A stretch of 64,000 bases of DNA, taken from positions 1 through 64,000 of the forward strand of contig JANQBS010000133.1 in NCBI GenBank assembly GCA_033085395.1. Reading direction: 5' to 3'. Below the pieces are notes generated by a model. The model was not told the origin of the DNA, made no database searches, and saw only the letters and a program-made list of their open reading frames with translations. The position numbers and the translations under genes were made by a program. This document shows, one piece after another, positions 1 through 10,206 of the stretch. Numbering within the stretch: position 1 is the first letter of the stretch; every line of letters begins with the position of its first letter. Source of the DNA: Xanthoparmelia taractica. Taxonomy: Eukaryota > Ascomycota > Lecanoromycetes > Lecanorales > Parmeliaceae.

Positions 1-18
1 AATTCACCGCCTATTCTT

Positions 19-39
19 CCCCCCCCCCCCCCCCCCCCC
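19..39. repeat. Poly-C homopolymer
   Basis: A run of 21 C residues lies close to the left end of the window, just upstream of the first coding exon. Runs of this length are often mis-sized in assemblies, so the exact length and the link to upstream sequence should be treated with caution. Confidence 0.9.
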
Positions 40-121
40 TACCTCAACAGTCATCAACAGCCAAACTTCCGTAAAGCTGGATTCCCGAGACACCCCACCT
101 CCTCTGCACTTTTCGCCAGCT

Positions 122-2247
122 GTGAGCGATCGTGAGCGCTCATCCACGGCAGAAACAACCCCCATAGGCACCCCAAGGGGCTTTGGCGCAGCTTTACCGC
201 GCAAAGCAGACAAGGAGAAGGAGAACTGGCTCGCTTGGCACAACAAGCATAGCGGCTTTGGCGGTACTTCCTACGTCGACTCCACCCTTCTCGACTCCGA
301 CTTCGAGGATACCACCTTTCCACTCTTCAATGACCCGCCACCTCTCCTGAACATGGCGAGTCGTACCACGCCCATAGACATCGCCACCTCATCTCGCGCT
401 GCTTCCCCCCGGGCTACCAAGACCTCCAATCTCACATCTGCGCTTCAGTCTACCTCTGGCAACGAAGCACGATCAACCACCGCCATGGACATGAGTGGAA
501 CGCCATTCAAAGGGTTTGCAGGTTTCGGAGGAGCTACACCGGGTACTCAGCACAGTGGGGCGCAGCCCATAACAATGAATTCCTCCAATCGGGAGAAGCC
601 ACGGAGGGAGAGTCTGGCTAGTAGCATGGTCACAGGCATGAGTTGGGGTGGCAATTCAGTTGGAAGCTGGATTCGCGACGAGTATGTCTCTACGGTCTCA
701 ACTCCTTCCCAACAGACTTTGCTAAACGGTTTTGCAGCATCATCATGCAAGGGACATCCCCATTCGCTTACCAATCTCCCTCATTTCATTCTTCGTCCTA
801 CCTGCCCAAGTTGGAGGCCACCTTCATGCGAGACTTCTCATGCTGCGGACTGACCCTCCCTTCGCTCCACGAGTTACTACAACATTATGAGGAGAATCAT
901 ACAGATCAAGTGCAGCCCTCACTGCAGAGACAGATTCAAGCTGGATCAGATGTTCGAGCAGATCCCAAGGCTGCGATCGCTGCTACAACCGTGGACGCTG
1001 TACGGAACCAAGGTCGGGCTCAACAGCAACACCAGCAGGCCGAGTCCTCACAAAAACGCCAAGTAACGCCTCAACGCTCGTCTACTCCAGTCACCCCAAG
1101 ACAGCCCCAACCTTCAGCGCAAGTCACCCGAGGTTTTACGCCTATGCAGCCTAAGATTGAACAGGATGACGACGCCGCGGGGGACATGGAAATGGATGAT
1201 GATTTCCCACAACTACAAGAGACACATTATCCTGCGCAGAATCAAGCCAGGATAACGCAGCGGTCTCAGTTCGGCCAACCTGCCTCGAGTAGATTACCGA
1301 ATCTGGATACCAATACCATGAATATGGGTAACCCATTGCAGCAGCATCAGGGCTTACGGAACTCCCAACCTACCACTCCGGTATCGGCTGGCAGAAATGG
1401 AATATTTTACAACAATCCTACGGTATCGTCCGTGAATACTCCTACTTTGACCACATATCCCAACGCGCATCCTCTTCAACAGCAATACTATACACCTGAT
1501 TCATCAGCTCCCGGCACACCGGGCGAATTGGACGGAGACTTCCTTGGAAACATGGGAAGTATGAATGTGGGCAACATGCAGTACATGCAGGGTCAGAACC
1601 AAGGATATGGTGGCTACGACTTTAACAACGATAATGGTATGGGCGACTATTGCATCGACGAGCCAGCGAAAAGACTGTTCAGCCTCAACGGTGGCTTCAA
1701 CCAACCGCAACAGCCTGCTCAACCTACGTCGGCTACTCAGCTCGGCGACGGGCAATACAGCGAGAATAGTGAGCTCGCGAAGACGATAAGAGAACAACAA
1801 AAGCTGGCTGGGGTTCCAGACCCCTCAGCTGATGGTGGTGTCCCCAAACCTTTCCACTGTCCGGTGATTGGATGTGAGAAGGCATACAAGAACCAAAATG
1901 GTTTGAAGTATCATAAGAGCGTAAGCGTCCCGGGCTCCCTGTCCAGATTGATCCTTACTGATTGTAACCAGCACGGCCACAATACTCAGACCCTCAAAGA
2001 CAACAACAATGGCACCTTCTCTATTGTTGATCCCGAGACCCTGGACCCCTATCCCGGTACCTTGGGCATGGAAAAGCATAAACCATACCGCTGCGACACG
2101 TGCGGGAAACGCTACAAGAACCTCAACGGCCTCAAATACCACAAGAACCACTCTCCAAACTGTGATTCGGAGATTCAAAATCCCTACCCTCTCTCCACTA
2201 CAAGAGCAGACGTACCAGAAATGTCGACCAACGAGATGGTCATGTGA
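122..2247 (+). CDS. sfp1: SFP1-like C2H2 zinc-finger transcription regulator (5' end uncertain)
   Basis: Exons are about 122-681, 738-1920 and 1972-2247, giving about 672 residues in the readable part. The C-terminus carries two C2H2 fingers with the near-identical helices KNQNGLKYH and KNLNGLKYH, joined by a linker ending in EKHKPYRC. This is the layout of yeast Sfp1, which controls ribosomal protein and ribosome-biogenesis genes in response to nutrients. The middle contains the fungal SFP1 stretch SPSFHSSSYLPKLEATFMRD followed by LLQHYEENH. Intron 1 (682-737, GTATGT, branch GCTAAAC, TTTGCAG) restores the frame exactly at this block. Intron 2 (1921-1971, GTAAGC..CCAG) is 51 bp with no stop, so unspliced RNA would stay in frame. 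No ATG opens the first exon. The frame begins at a GTG after a possible acceptor (CGCCAG), so the true start is probably in an upstream exon. The next in-frame ATG is at 353. Gln/Asn/Pro-rich low-complexity sequence fills residues ~250-500. Confidence 0.85.
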
Positions 2248-3106
2248 GAGAGAAGACCTGACTTCACCTGTGCGGGCTTGACTGTTGAGGACCCGGCCGT
2301 GTACCATTACCGTGTTTTACCTTCCTTCGTGTCGACACACTCTCCACTGGCCACTTGCAGGGTGTTGGGGCGTTTCATTCCAGCCAACAATTCAATCAAC
2401 CGCATTACACTGGCGCTTAAGGGGGGTTGCCCGTTGCCTACATACATACATACATACCATACCGTACCTTAGATTCCCCCTCGCTGCGATCGATTCGATG
2501 CAAATTTGTGTACACTACTATTACACCTTTTCTTTTCTTTTCCTCTCCTTATTATTTTCCTATCAGGAGGCAAGAAGAAGGGTAGACGGAATGAGTGGAG
2601 AGTAGAGGGGACAGGGATCGCTTTCTCCACTGCGTTTGATCAAGGTGTTGTCACTGTTGTGATTGGATAAGTAGTCCGATTGCAGGCTTTTCGGCTATCT
2701 TGTTCTTTCACGAGGAGAGATGTTCGTTCATGAGGTGAAATGTTCGAGGGGGAGGAAAGGAGGAGGGAGGAGGAAAAAAAGAAAAGAGGAGGGGAAGAGG
2801 AAGAACGAGGGTCGATTGCATGAGTAGGCTGTAGGCTGTATTTGGTATATAAGTAGGTTCGTTCAAAGTACAGTATGCTGGGTATTTTTTTGTACTTGTG
2901 AGCTGGAATTTTTGTGTGTGGTGTTCGTTCGCTTTGCTTTCGCTCCGTAAATGATGATGGGATGTAGAGGGATGGAAGGTGTTGATGCGGTTGTCATGGC
3001 ATGTGCTCGCGGTGGTGATTGCGTTGACATTGTTTGATTTGGTGATGCATGGTAAAATGGATGCTCGCTTTCCTTTCTATGGGGCAGCTTGCCTGTTACG
3101 GATCTT
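2248..3106. other. Convergent intergenic region between SFP1-like and NOC2
   Basis: 859 bases between two genes pointing at each other. It holds two 3' UTRs, CT-rich and GA-rich tracts (2525-2560 and 2745-2810) and no credible coding segment on either strand. Confidence 0.7.
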
Positions 3107-5461
3107 TCATGCATTCCCGGGTTTCCAAGCTACACTGCCTTGATCATCCTCCTCCTCCTCTTCCTCCCCATCCTCTTCATCCCCATCCACCTCCATCTCC
3201 CCATCTCGCTCCTTGGCCCTCCTCACCCCCTCCTCCCTCCTCCCTTCCCCAACAACCCTCTCCCTCTCCTCCCTCCGCCTCCTCAACCCCTCCGCAAACG
3301 CCCCCATCGGCGTCTCCTCAACAGGTACATCGCGCAAGAAATTCTCGACGGCCTCGCGATCGCTGGGGCCAAATGTCACGCTCGCGCGTTTCTCCTCGAT
3401 GTAGGTGGCGTTGGCGGAGAGTTTTTGCAATAGCAGGGAGATGGAGGCGTTGAGCTTGGCGTTTTTGTTGCCTTTGCCTGTGGTTTTGCTGTGGGCGGTG
3501 GGGGCGGATTTGTTGTTGGTGGTGGTGGTGCCGCCTTTTGAGGGCGGGGAGGAGGCGGATCGGAGCCAGCGTTTTAGGGCGACGGTGGGGGGGATGACGA
3601 GGTCGGGGAAGGCGATGTGTTTGGCCCAGCAGGCGAAGAAGTCGGCGAGGAGTTCTTGGACCTGCTGGCCCAGGCCGTCTTGGTAGGTGCGGGTGCGGAG
3701 GTGGGATTTCGGGGCTCGTAAAGCGGTGGAGAAGTCGAGGGGGGCGAGGGTCGAGGGCTTGGGGGGTTTGGAGAGCTCGGGCGATGAGAGGACTTCGAGG
3801 AGGGGGGGGCCGAGGGGGATGTAGGTTGATGTTGTTCGGGAGAGGCGGAGGAGGGAGCGGGTTAGGTGGAAGCGGAGGGGGAAGTAGGTTGGCGTTGGGA
3901 TTAGGCGGAGGGCGCCTAGGGTGATTTGGACGAGAGGGTAGATTAGTGGATGGAGGGGGGAGGCGGACGGGGATCTGAGGAGGGGGTTCGAGCAGTGGGT
4001 TGAGAGGACCCGGGACCAGAAATCGAGACTGTGGGTGTATTGCCAGTTGTAGATTGTCTTGTAGGAATCTTTTATGGGGTGCGTGATGCTGGTTCGTAGG
4101 TGGACGGCGAGTTGGCGGATGTAGGTGAAGCCTGTTGTGTATCCGATGTTTGGATCCAGTCCCCAAAGCTCGGCGGCGGAGTTCTTCATCAGATTGATGC
4201 CGGGGAGTGTATGGATGTTTGTGATCCTGCTGCCCCGGACGAAGCCCTGGTAGGTGGTTTTGAGGACTGCTTCACGGAGGGAGGGATCACTTATGACAGC
4301 GAGGCGTCTAATGAGCATGAAGGCCGTGATTCGTGTGGCTTCGTCAGCTGAGGTGTCGGACCAGATGCTGACGGTTGTCTTGACGAGGTTTTTGAGGACC
4401 TTCTTGAATGATAGTAGGTATGGCAGGAGGGGAATCAGACATTGAAGGGTCATTTTCATGGTTGGAGCATCTGACAGGTTCTCCAAAAGGTAATGTATTG
4501 ATATTGAATGTGATTTCAGTAGCGGTGTCAGAGTTCGATACTTTTTCGAATCAGTCGCAATGCGCACTTTGCCAGAAGTTGACTCTTTTGCTGGTAGGTG
4601 ATGGCTGAGAACGTTGGGTACATGCTCGAGGGCGGTCAAAAGTAGCTCGTTGTAGACTTCTGGACTTGAGATGGAGTACTTGTGCTCTTTGCCGTCGTCC
4701 GAATTGACATAAGCAGCAGCCCTGAATGCGAGCACAGTTTGACGCATAGCACGCAGCGAATGTTGTTCTACCATTGCAGTCTTCCACTTGCGGACCATGG
4801 CTGTTGTGACTTCTGACTCGTCAGCCTCCGCCTCTTGCTGGACGTCCGTTTTGTCTTTGGACTCCTTTCGTTTCTTCTTCGGTGCCTCCTCTTCTTCACT
4901 TAATTGGTCGACTTCTGCCAGGTCTGCGTCTTCATTAAAATCCAATAATTCAGCATCGTTTTCCTTGAGATACGTGTAGAATTCCGGATCTTTCTCCGCC
5001 AAAGCATCCAGGTCATCCTTGTGTGCTTCTAATCCATCTTCCGGGTCGGAGCCCATCTCATCATCGCTCGTGGAAGGACTGCCCTTCTCTGGAACGCTGC
5101 CGTCTGTCTCATCATCCTCTTCCTCACGCTTCCTCTTGCCCATCTTTTGCGGTACCGCCTTCATCTTGATGGCCGACTTCCCTTTTGTCTTTTGTTCCGG
5201 AAGGTCGAAGCCGCCTTGAAAGAACTCGTCTACACTCATCTTGCTCAAGTCCGCGGCTGCGGAAGTACTTGGCTTCGCCGACACCGCAGACTTCTCCTCA
5301 TTATCAGGTGCTCTCGCCTTGTCAGCTGCATTCCTGGCCTGCTTTTTGGCTTTGATCTGCTGGCGCTGCTTGATCTTGGCAACATCCTTTCGCTTTTCAA
5401 TGGCATCCTTGAGATGATTCTTCTCAAATTTCTTCGTTGCTTTCTTTGCGCGTCCAGGCAT
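3107..5461 (-). CDS. noc2: Nucleolar complex protein 2 (NOC2), ribosome biogenesis
   Basis: A single exon of 784 residues. Noc2 binds Noc1 and then Noc3 in the nucleolus and nucleus and is needed for maturation and export of pre-60S subunits. The start is the ATG at 5461 (MPGRAKKATKKFEKNHLKDA), which opens a very basic N-terminus. An in-frame alternative-codon extension upstream is not conserved in type. Residues ~1-260 are Lys/Glu-rich and disordered. The Noc2 domain follows, with recognisable family blocks such as YRTLTPLLKSHSISIHYLLE, MKMTLQCLIPLLPYL, GFTYIRQLAVHLR and IYNWQYTHSLDFWSRVLS, then FPLRFHLTRSLLRLS. The C-terminus is an acidic Glu-rich tail. Yeast Noc2 is about 710 residues, so the length fits. 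The 3' half is very GC-rich and gives long spurious frames on the other strand. The gene is divergent from the GT34 gene (5' ends 728 bp apart) and convergent with SFP1. Confidence 0.95.
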   Translation of the reverse strand: MPGRAKKATKKFEKNHLKDAIEKRKDVAKIKQRQQIKAKKQARNAADKARAPDNEEKSAVSAKPSTSAAADLSKMSVDEFFQGGFDLPEQKTKGKSAIKMKAVPQKMGKRKREEEDDETDGSVPEKGSPSTSDDEMGSDPEDGLEAHKDDLDALAEKDPEFYTYLKENDAELLDFNEDADLAEVDQLSEEEEAPKKKRKESKDKTDVQQEAEADESEVTTAMVRKWKTAMVEQHSLRAMRQTVLAFRAAAYVNSDDGKEHKYSISSPEVYNELLLTALEHVPNVLSHHLPAKESTSGKVRIATDSKKYRTLTPLLKSHSISIHYLLENLSDAPTMKMTLQCLIPLLPYLLSFKKVLKNLVKTTVSIWSDTSADEATRITAFMLIRRLAVISDPSLREAVLKTTYQGFVRGSRITNIHTLPGINLMKNSAAELWGLDPNIGYTTGFTYIRQLAVHLRTSITHPIKDSYKTIYNWQYTHSLDFWSRVLSTHCSNPLLRSPSASPLHPLIYPLVQITLGALRLIPTPTYFPLRFHLTRSLLRLSRTTSTYIPLGPPLLEVLSSPELSKPPKPSTLAPLDFSTALRAPKSHLRTRTYQDGLGQQVQELLADFFACWAKHIAFPDLVIPPTVALKRWLRSASSPPSKGGTTTTNNKSAPTAHSKTTGKGNKNAKLNASISLLLQKLSANATYIEEKRASVTFGPSDREAVENFLRDVPVEETPMGAFAEGLRRRREERERVVGEGRREEGVRRAKERDGEMEVDGDEEDGEEEEEEDDQGSVAWKPGNA

Positions 5462-6188
5462 AATGATATCACAGCCTTGTGACAGCACTTCCTGTGTCGT
5501 CGGATTCCCTGAAGATTGTTTGCTCGTGGTCGAAAAATTGAAGCTGCGGAGCGCTGCCAAAGGAAGGTGTGCCGAGTCGCCTCAATTTACCCTTAGAACT
5601 GTATACTTTGCGTGACTTAGAATCTGAAGAAGATCTAGCCAAGTTGACCGAATACAGACTGCCTATCGCATTCACCCTTGGCGAATCTCTTTGAATTTAC
5701 CATTTAGTCGTTGCAGCAGCCACCTTTCAGCAGCCCCATGCCTGAGATCTGTTCAAGCGAGTTTCTCAAGCATTGGCGTGTCATGTGACAGGAGCTTCTA
5801 GATATATCCTTTGCTATGGCTTGAAGTTTGCTCTCAATTACACTTGGTTGCAGGCTTCTAACCTTGAAGCCATGTGGGATAAGACCTATGAGTCTGCATC
5901 GTGTTTATGCTTGTGTTCTAGAACAATTAGTCTTTCTAAAGACAAAACCATCGATTGGGGCTTAAACGGCTTTCAGAACCCTATCACTCGCCTTCTGTAC
6001 GCCATTCAAGGGCAATTTTTATGGCTTGCATGGCATATGGCGTAGTCTTTTGTGCCTCGTGACCGCTCTCGTGGCTGCAGGTCTCGTCTACCCTTATCTG
6101 GCACGTCAGGCTTCATTTATATAAAGTACCATGATCTCTTTTCCCTGAGTGGTTGTTCATCACTGGGCTTCGGATATCCTCTCTAGCT
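5462..6188. other. Divergent promoter region (NOC2 / GT34)
   Basis: 727 bases between two divergent starts. Apart from a TATA-like element near the GT34 side I see no gene. Short open frames here show no recognisable motif. Confidence 0.6.
6116..6127 (+). promoter_or_regulatory. TATA-like element upstream of GT34 gene
   Basis: TTTATATAAAGT lies about 65 bases before the chosen ATG at 6189, a plausible TATA-box position for a fungal promoter. It is identified by sequence only. Confidence 0.4.
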
Positions 6189-7618
6189 ATGATGCTTGCT
6201 TCAGTGAAATTCTCGTTGACTTTCTTCTGTCTTGTCTGGACATTTTTCCTTTATAAATACAATTGCTTTTCAACACCCTCCAATGATTACGCTGTTGCGC
6301 CACCAAACACATCAGAGGTGATCATCATCGACCCGCAGACGAGCACGGCGCAGAGTGCCGTCTCCTCGAACAGTTCTTCAACCCACGCAGAATTTGTCCC
6401 CGAGGCTGCAAACCGTGGCAGCAACGTCTCTGAGAAGAACCGATCCAGGATCTTGCAGGCGACCATGATGTTCGGCAACACGTACCTCGGACTCAACGAG
6501 CGGACTTTACAAAGCCATAGCGATCATGCCAAACGCTGGGGCTACGGAGATCACATACTGAGACGGGAGATTGTGGGGACAGGCCAGTGGGACAAGTTCA
6601 TCTTCAGCAAAATTCTGCATCTTCTTAATCTGATAATCGGAGAACTCAAGAAGCCAATGAAGGAGCGGGCAGAATGGGTTGTGTAAGTCTTCTGAACGTA
6701 CTGCTACTCTGAGACTACACCCACACTTAGTAATGTAGGTGGTTTGATGCAGATACCCTGATACTGAATCCCCATATCCATTGGGAGCTTTTTCTTCCTC
6801 CTATCACTTTTCCAGATATCCATTTCCTGGCCACGAAAAATCTTGATGGTTTCAACGCCGGACTTTTCTTCTTGCGCGTCAACGAATGGAGCGTCGAACT
6901 CCTATCCGACGCATACTCACTTCCTAGGCTTCATCCCGAGATCGAGATTTCAGGCAATATCGAGCAGAATGCTCTGCAATATCTTTTTAGTCAAGAACCA
7001 AACAAGAGACATGTTCTTTACCAACCCCAGCACTGGTACAACGGCTTCAAGGGCGATGGACGTGCTGAGACCGAGATCAACGAAGGAGACATGCTTGTGC
7101 ACTTTGCGGGAATCAACCATGACGGCGAGGGAGAAAAGAAAAGCGAGCTAATGAGCCAGTGGTTTGCGAAGATTGAGCAATACCCGGATAAGTGGCAAGT
7201 CCCCCTCGAGAGAACAAAGTACCCGAAAGAGATCGCAGATTTTTGGAAGACGTATAAAGAAGCGAAGGAGATGATGAACACCGTCTACGTCAGGAACGAC
7301 ACTCGATCAGGGCTAGACCAGGAGGTGACGCATGCGAAGGACGAGCTGAAGTGGGCTATTGAAGAGCTAGCTTATGATACAAAGCATTTGAAGAAGTGTA
7401 TGGAATATATGGCACGGGCTTTGAGGGCGGCTGAGTATCCGCAGATGGCAGCTAATGTCGATTTGCCGGCTTATGGAAATGACAAGGAGCGTACAGAGCC
7501 TGCAGTTGGCGAACCAAATCGTTTTTCGAACACCCAGGAGCAGCTAGCGACTAGCACAGATGTGAAGACGGAGACTGACGAGGTCTCAAAGGTACTCAAG
7601 AACTCTTCAGTAGGGTAG
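6189..7618 (+). CDS. GT34 (GMA12/MNN10 family) glycosyltransferase
   Basis: Exons 6189-6682 and 6739-7618, 457 residues. The family transfers galactose or mannose in the Golgi (S. pombe Gma12 alpha-1,2-galactosyltransferase, yeast Mnn10/Mnn11). The protein is type II: one N-terminal membrane segment (residues ~4-20, hydrophobic run SLTFFCLVWTFFLY) and then a short stem. Splicing of the intron (GTAAGT..GTAG) rebuilds the sequence WVVWFDADTLILNP, containing the DxD metal/nucleotide-sugar motif (DAD). FNAGLFFLRVNEWS and GDMLVHFAG follow, both family hallmarks. The start is the first ATG of an adjacent ATG pair, because frames opening further upstream use TTG. The ~110 C-terminal residues after the catalytic domain are charged and look helical, longer than in yeast Mnn10. 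The substrate cannot be predicted. Confidence 0.85.
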
Positions 7619-7875
7619 AATGCCGGTGATGATTAGTAAGATGTTATTGCCTACCAAACATGTTTAGCATAGATTGTAAGGGATAGGGTAGATTATATAC
7701 TTGGATAGTATCATTGTCCAACTGATGCTCGGTATTCGGAGATGCCACGGGCATGACTCGGGGACGGACAAATCCACAACTCCAACCAACTAGGCATAGC
7801 TCCAAAGTGCATTATCCAAAAAATATAGTCTTATATTCAACAGCTTGAGCTTCACGAACATCATCAGATCTCAAA

Positions 7876-9175
7876 CATGTTAGCCACCAAAGTCTTCAGA
7901 TCAGCTCAACCGTTAAGGGGTGTGAGTTTCCCCAACCCTAGCAAAGCTGCAAATTCCCAACCTGCCCACCCAATGGCTACTGGCTCCCACCGCCTCTCAT
8001 GCTGACCACCTGCACATCCCCAGAACGTCCGCCGCTATGCCTCGCCCCCCGGTCCCGCCAGCACCGGCACCTCCAACAACGCCATCTACGGCCTCCTCGC
8101 CGGTGCCGGCTTATTAGGAGGAGGATTCTACTACTACCGCATCACCGAACCCAAACCCACCGCGCAGCAGCCCGCCGACGACTCAAAACCCGAAGCGCAC
8201 GCCCCCCCTTCATCAGACGAACAAACGACCGTGGACCCCTCCGCTGGCCCCTCGGCTTCCGCACCTCAAAAGGCCTTCAGCGGCGGCAACCAGGGTTTCG
8301 TGCCCCTGAAACTCGAATCCGTGGAGGAAATCAACCACAACACGAAGAAATTCCGCTTCGCGCTCCCGGACAGCGATGCCGTTTCGGGCCTCTCGATCGC
8401 GTCGGCGCTGCTGACGAGGTATAAGCCGCCCGAGTCGGAGAAGCCGGTCATAAGGCCGTATACGCCTACGAGCGATGAGGATGCGAAGGGGTATATTGAT
8501 CTGGTGGTTAAGCGGTATCCGAATGGGCCCATGAGCGAGCACTTGCATGCTATGAAGCCGGATCAGCGGTTGGATTTTAAGGGGCCGATTCCCAAGTATC
8601 CGTGGGAACCGAATAAGCACGATCATATTGCATTGATTGCCGGTGGGACGGGCATCACGCCGTAGGTCTACTCCCACTACCCTCGTTCGCATTTTGTCCC
8701 CACCAAACCCCCCTCCCCTCTCTCCACAAGCCAAATGACACGAGACATAATTTTTATCACATGGACTGAACCGAGAAAATTAAACAGAATGTACCAACTC
8801 GCCCGCGCCATCTTCAAAAACCCCACCGACAAAACAAAAGTGACCCTCATCTTCGGCAACCTCACCGAACCCGACATCCTCCTCAAGCGCGAATTCGAGG
8901 ACCTCGAAAACACCTTCCCGAACCGCTTCCGCGCCTTCTACGTCCTCGACCACCCGCCCGAAGGCTGGATGCAGGGAAAAGGGCACATCACCAAGGAACT
9001 GCTCAAGACGGTGCTGCCGGAGCCCAAGGAGGAGAATGTGAAGATTTTTGTGTGCGGGCCGCCGGGGATGTATAAGGCTGTGAGCGGGAATAAGAAGAGT
9101 CCGGCGGAGCAGGGGGAGTTGACGGGGATGCTGAGGGAGTTGGGGTATAGGGAGGATCAGGTTTATAAGTTTTAG
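7876..9175 (+). CDS. mcr1: NADH-cytochrome b5 reductase, mitochondrial (MCR1)
   Basis: Exons 7876-7920, 8024-8661 and 8788-9175, 356 residues. The enzyme passes electrons from NADH through FAD to cytochrome b5 or other acceptors. Mcr1 sits in the mitochondrial outer membrane/intermembrane space and supports ergosterol synthesis and ascorbate recycling. The N-terminus is a basic presequence (LATKVFRSAQPLRGNVRRYA) followed by a hydrophobic segment (residues ~29-48, AIYGLLAGAGLLGGGFYYY). The FAD-binding motif RPYTPTS and the GPMSEHL loop follow, then the NADH-binding motifs GGTGITP and CGPPGMY. Intron 1 (103 bp) is phase 0 after Gly15. Intron 2 (8662-8787) splits the proline codon of GGTGITP and is required to reach MYQLARAIF. 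The length fits the family (about 300-350). Confidence 0.95.
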
Positions 9176-9334
9176 ATGGGATGTGTATGATAAGTGAGGC
9201 ATAGAGTTCTAGAAGGTGGTGGTGTCTATCACGCATGCTCTGTCTGCTTATAGAACATCTATTGTTGGCATAAGTCTTTTGCTCTTCTTTGCCCACTTCT
9301 TTTGGAGAAAGTACGCAGATCGCTTTTTTTTCCC

Positions 9335-9360
9335 CTTTCTTTCTTTCTTTCTTTCTTTCT
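9335..9360. repeat. (CTTT)n microsatellite
   Basis: About six perfect CTTT units inside a longer pyrimidine tract downstream of MCR1. Confidence 0.9.
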
Positions 9361-9590
9361 TCCTTTCCTTCTCTCCCTCCCTATTTCTTCTTTCCTTCTC
9401 TGACGCCCTACAGCAAGAGCATAGTCGCGTTAGTGCAAATTGAAAGAGCAAAGACACTGCACGGGCTACAACCTTCTTTCCTCTTTCCCTTCCGTTCTCT
9501 TCCCTCCCTACCTTGTGAAAAAGAAGAATCATAAACACGGCTGTTAAGATTCCTCTATCCTTACCGTACATAGGCACATATGTTCAAAGG

Positions 9591-9612
9591 TCTACTCTAC
9601 TCTACTCTACTC
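9591..9612. repeat. (TCTAC)n microsatellite
   Basis: Four perfect TCTAC units plus a partial one in the MCR1/MFS intergenic region. Confidence 0.9.
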
Positions 9613-10206
9613 CTAGGGCGTATGAACACAGAGAGAGGGGGGAGGGGGGATTGGGTATGGCGGCATCCGGCGTAGCGACCAAGGTCGGTTAGTGCCGTAT
9701 GCGTCGAGATGTAGTAGCTGGATCAACAAGTGGAATGGATTGATGGAGATAGGTTGGCTGGCGATGATCGTGCGATGGAGGAATGGACGGTCAGAGAGGT
9801 TCAGTGTTTACCGTACGATTGATTGTATTGATGGGGGAGAGGGAGGCTATAGCTCGGGATCCATTTGTACAAGATACTGTATTGGTAAGACGGGATCGGC
9901 ATTGCTGTGCTTAAGGTTGAGCGACGGCAGGAGCCGCGGAGTGAAGCATTATTGGTTGGCGGTGTTGTGTCATCATATACCTTGCTACTTTGATGCCCAT
10001 GACGGCGATCGACTGCCAACAAATCTGCCGGCCGCTAGTGCAACGGCAATACACGGATGGTGAAGGAAAGCAACTGACGGCGCGTCTCTAATGATTAATG
10101 ATCGATTTGCTTCTTCCTTGCTCAAGTCTTTGGCGCTGGATCCTTGCCTTGTTTCCCCCTGCATCCCCAATTGCGTTTTATTCTATTGCGAGGCGTTCAT
10201 TATAGC

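Larger units (their letters stand above)
9176..10206. other. Intergenic region, low-complexity
   Basis: 1,031 bases after MCR1 and before the MFS gene. It contains CT-rich simple repeats and an A/G-rich stretch but no supported gene or RNA. Confidence 0.6.

Noticed and set aside
3318..4166. Pro/His/Arg-rich frame on the minus strand inside NOC2
   Set aside because: It is a shadow of the GC-rich NOC2 coding sequence; NOC2 homology is continuous in the other frame.
10144..10206. Upstream extension of the MFS transporter
   Set aside because: The extra residues are unlike family N-termini and the ATG at 10207 is in a good position; conserved sequence begins much later.
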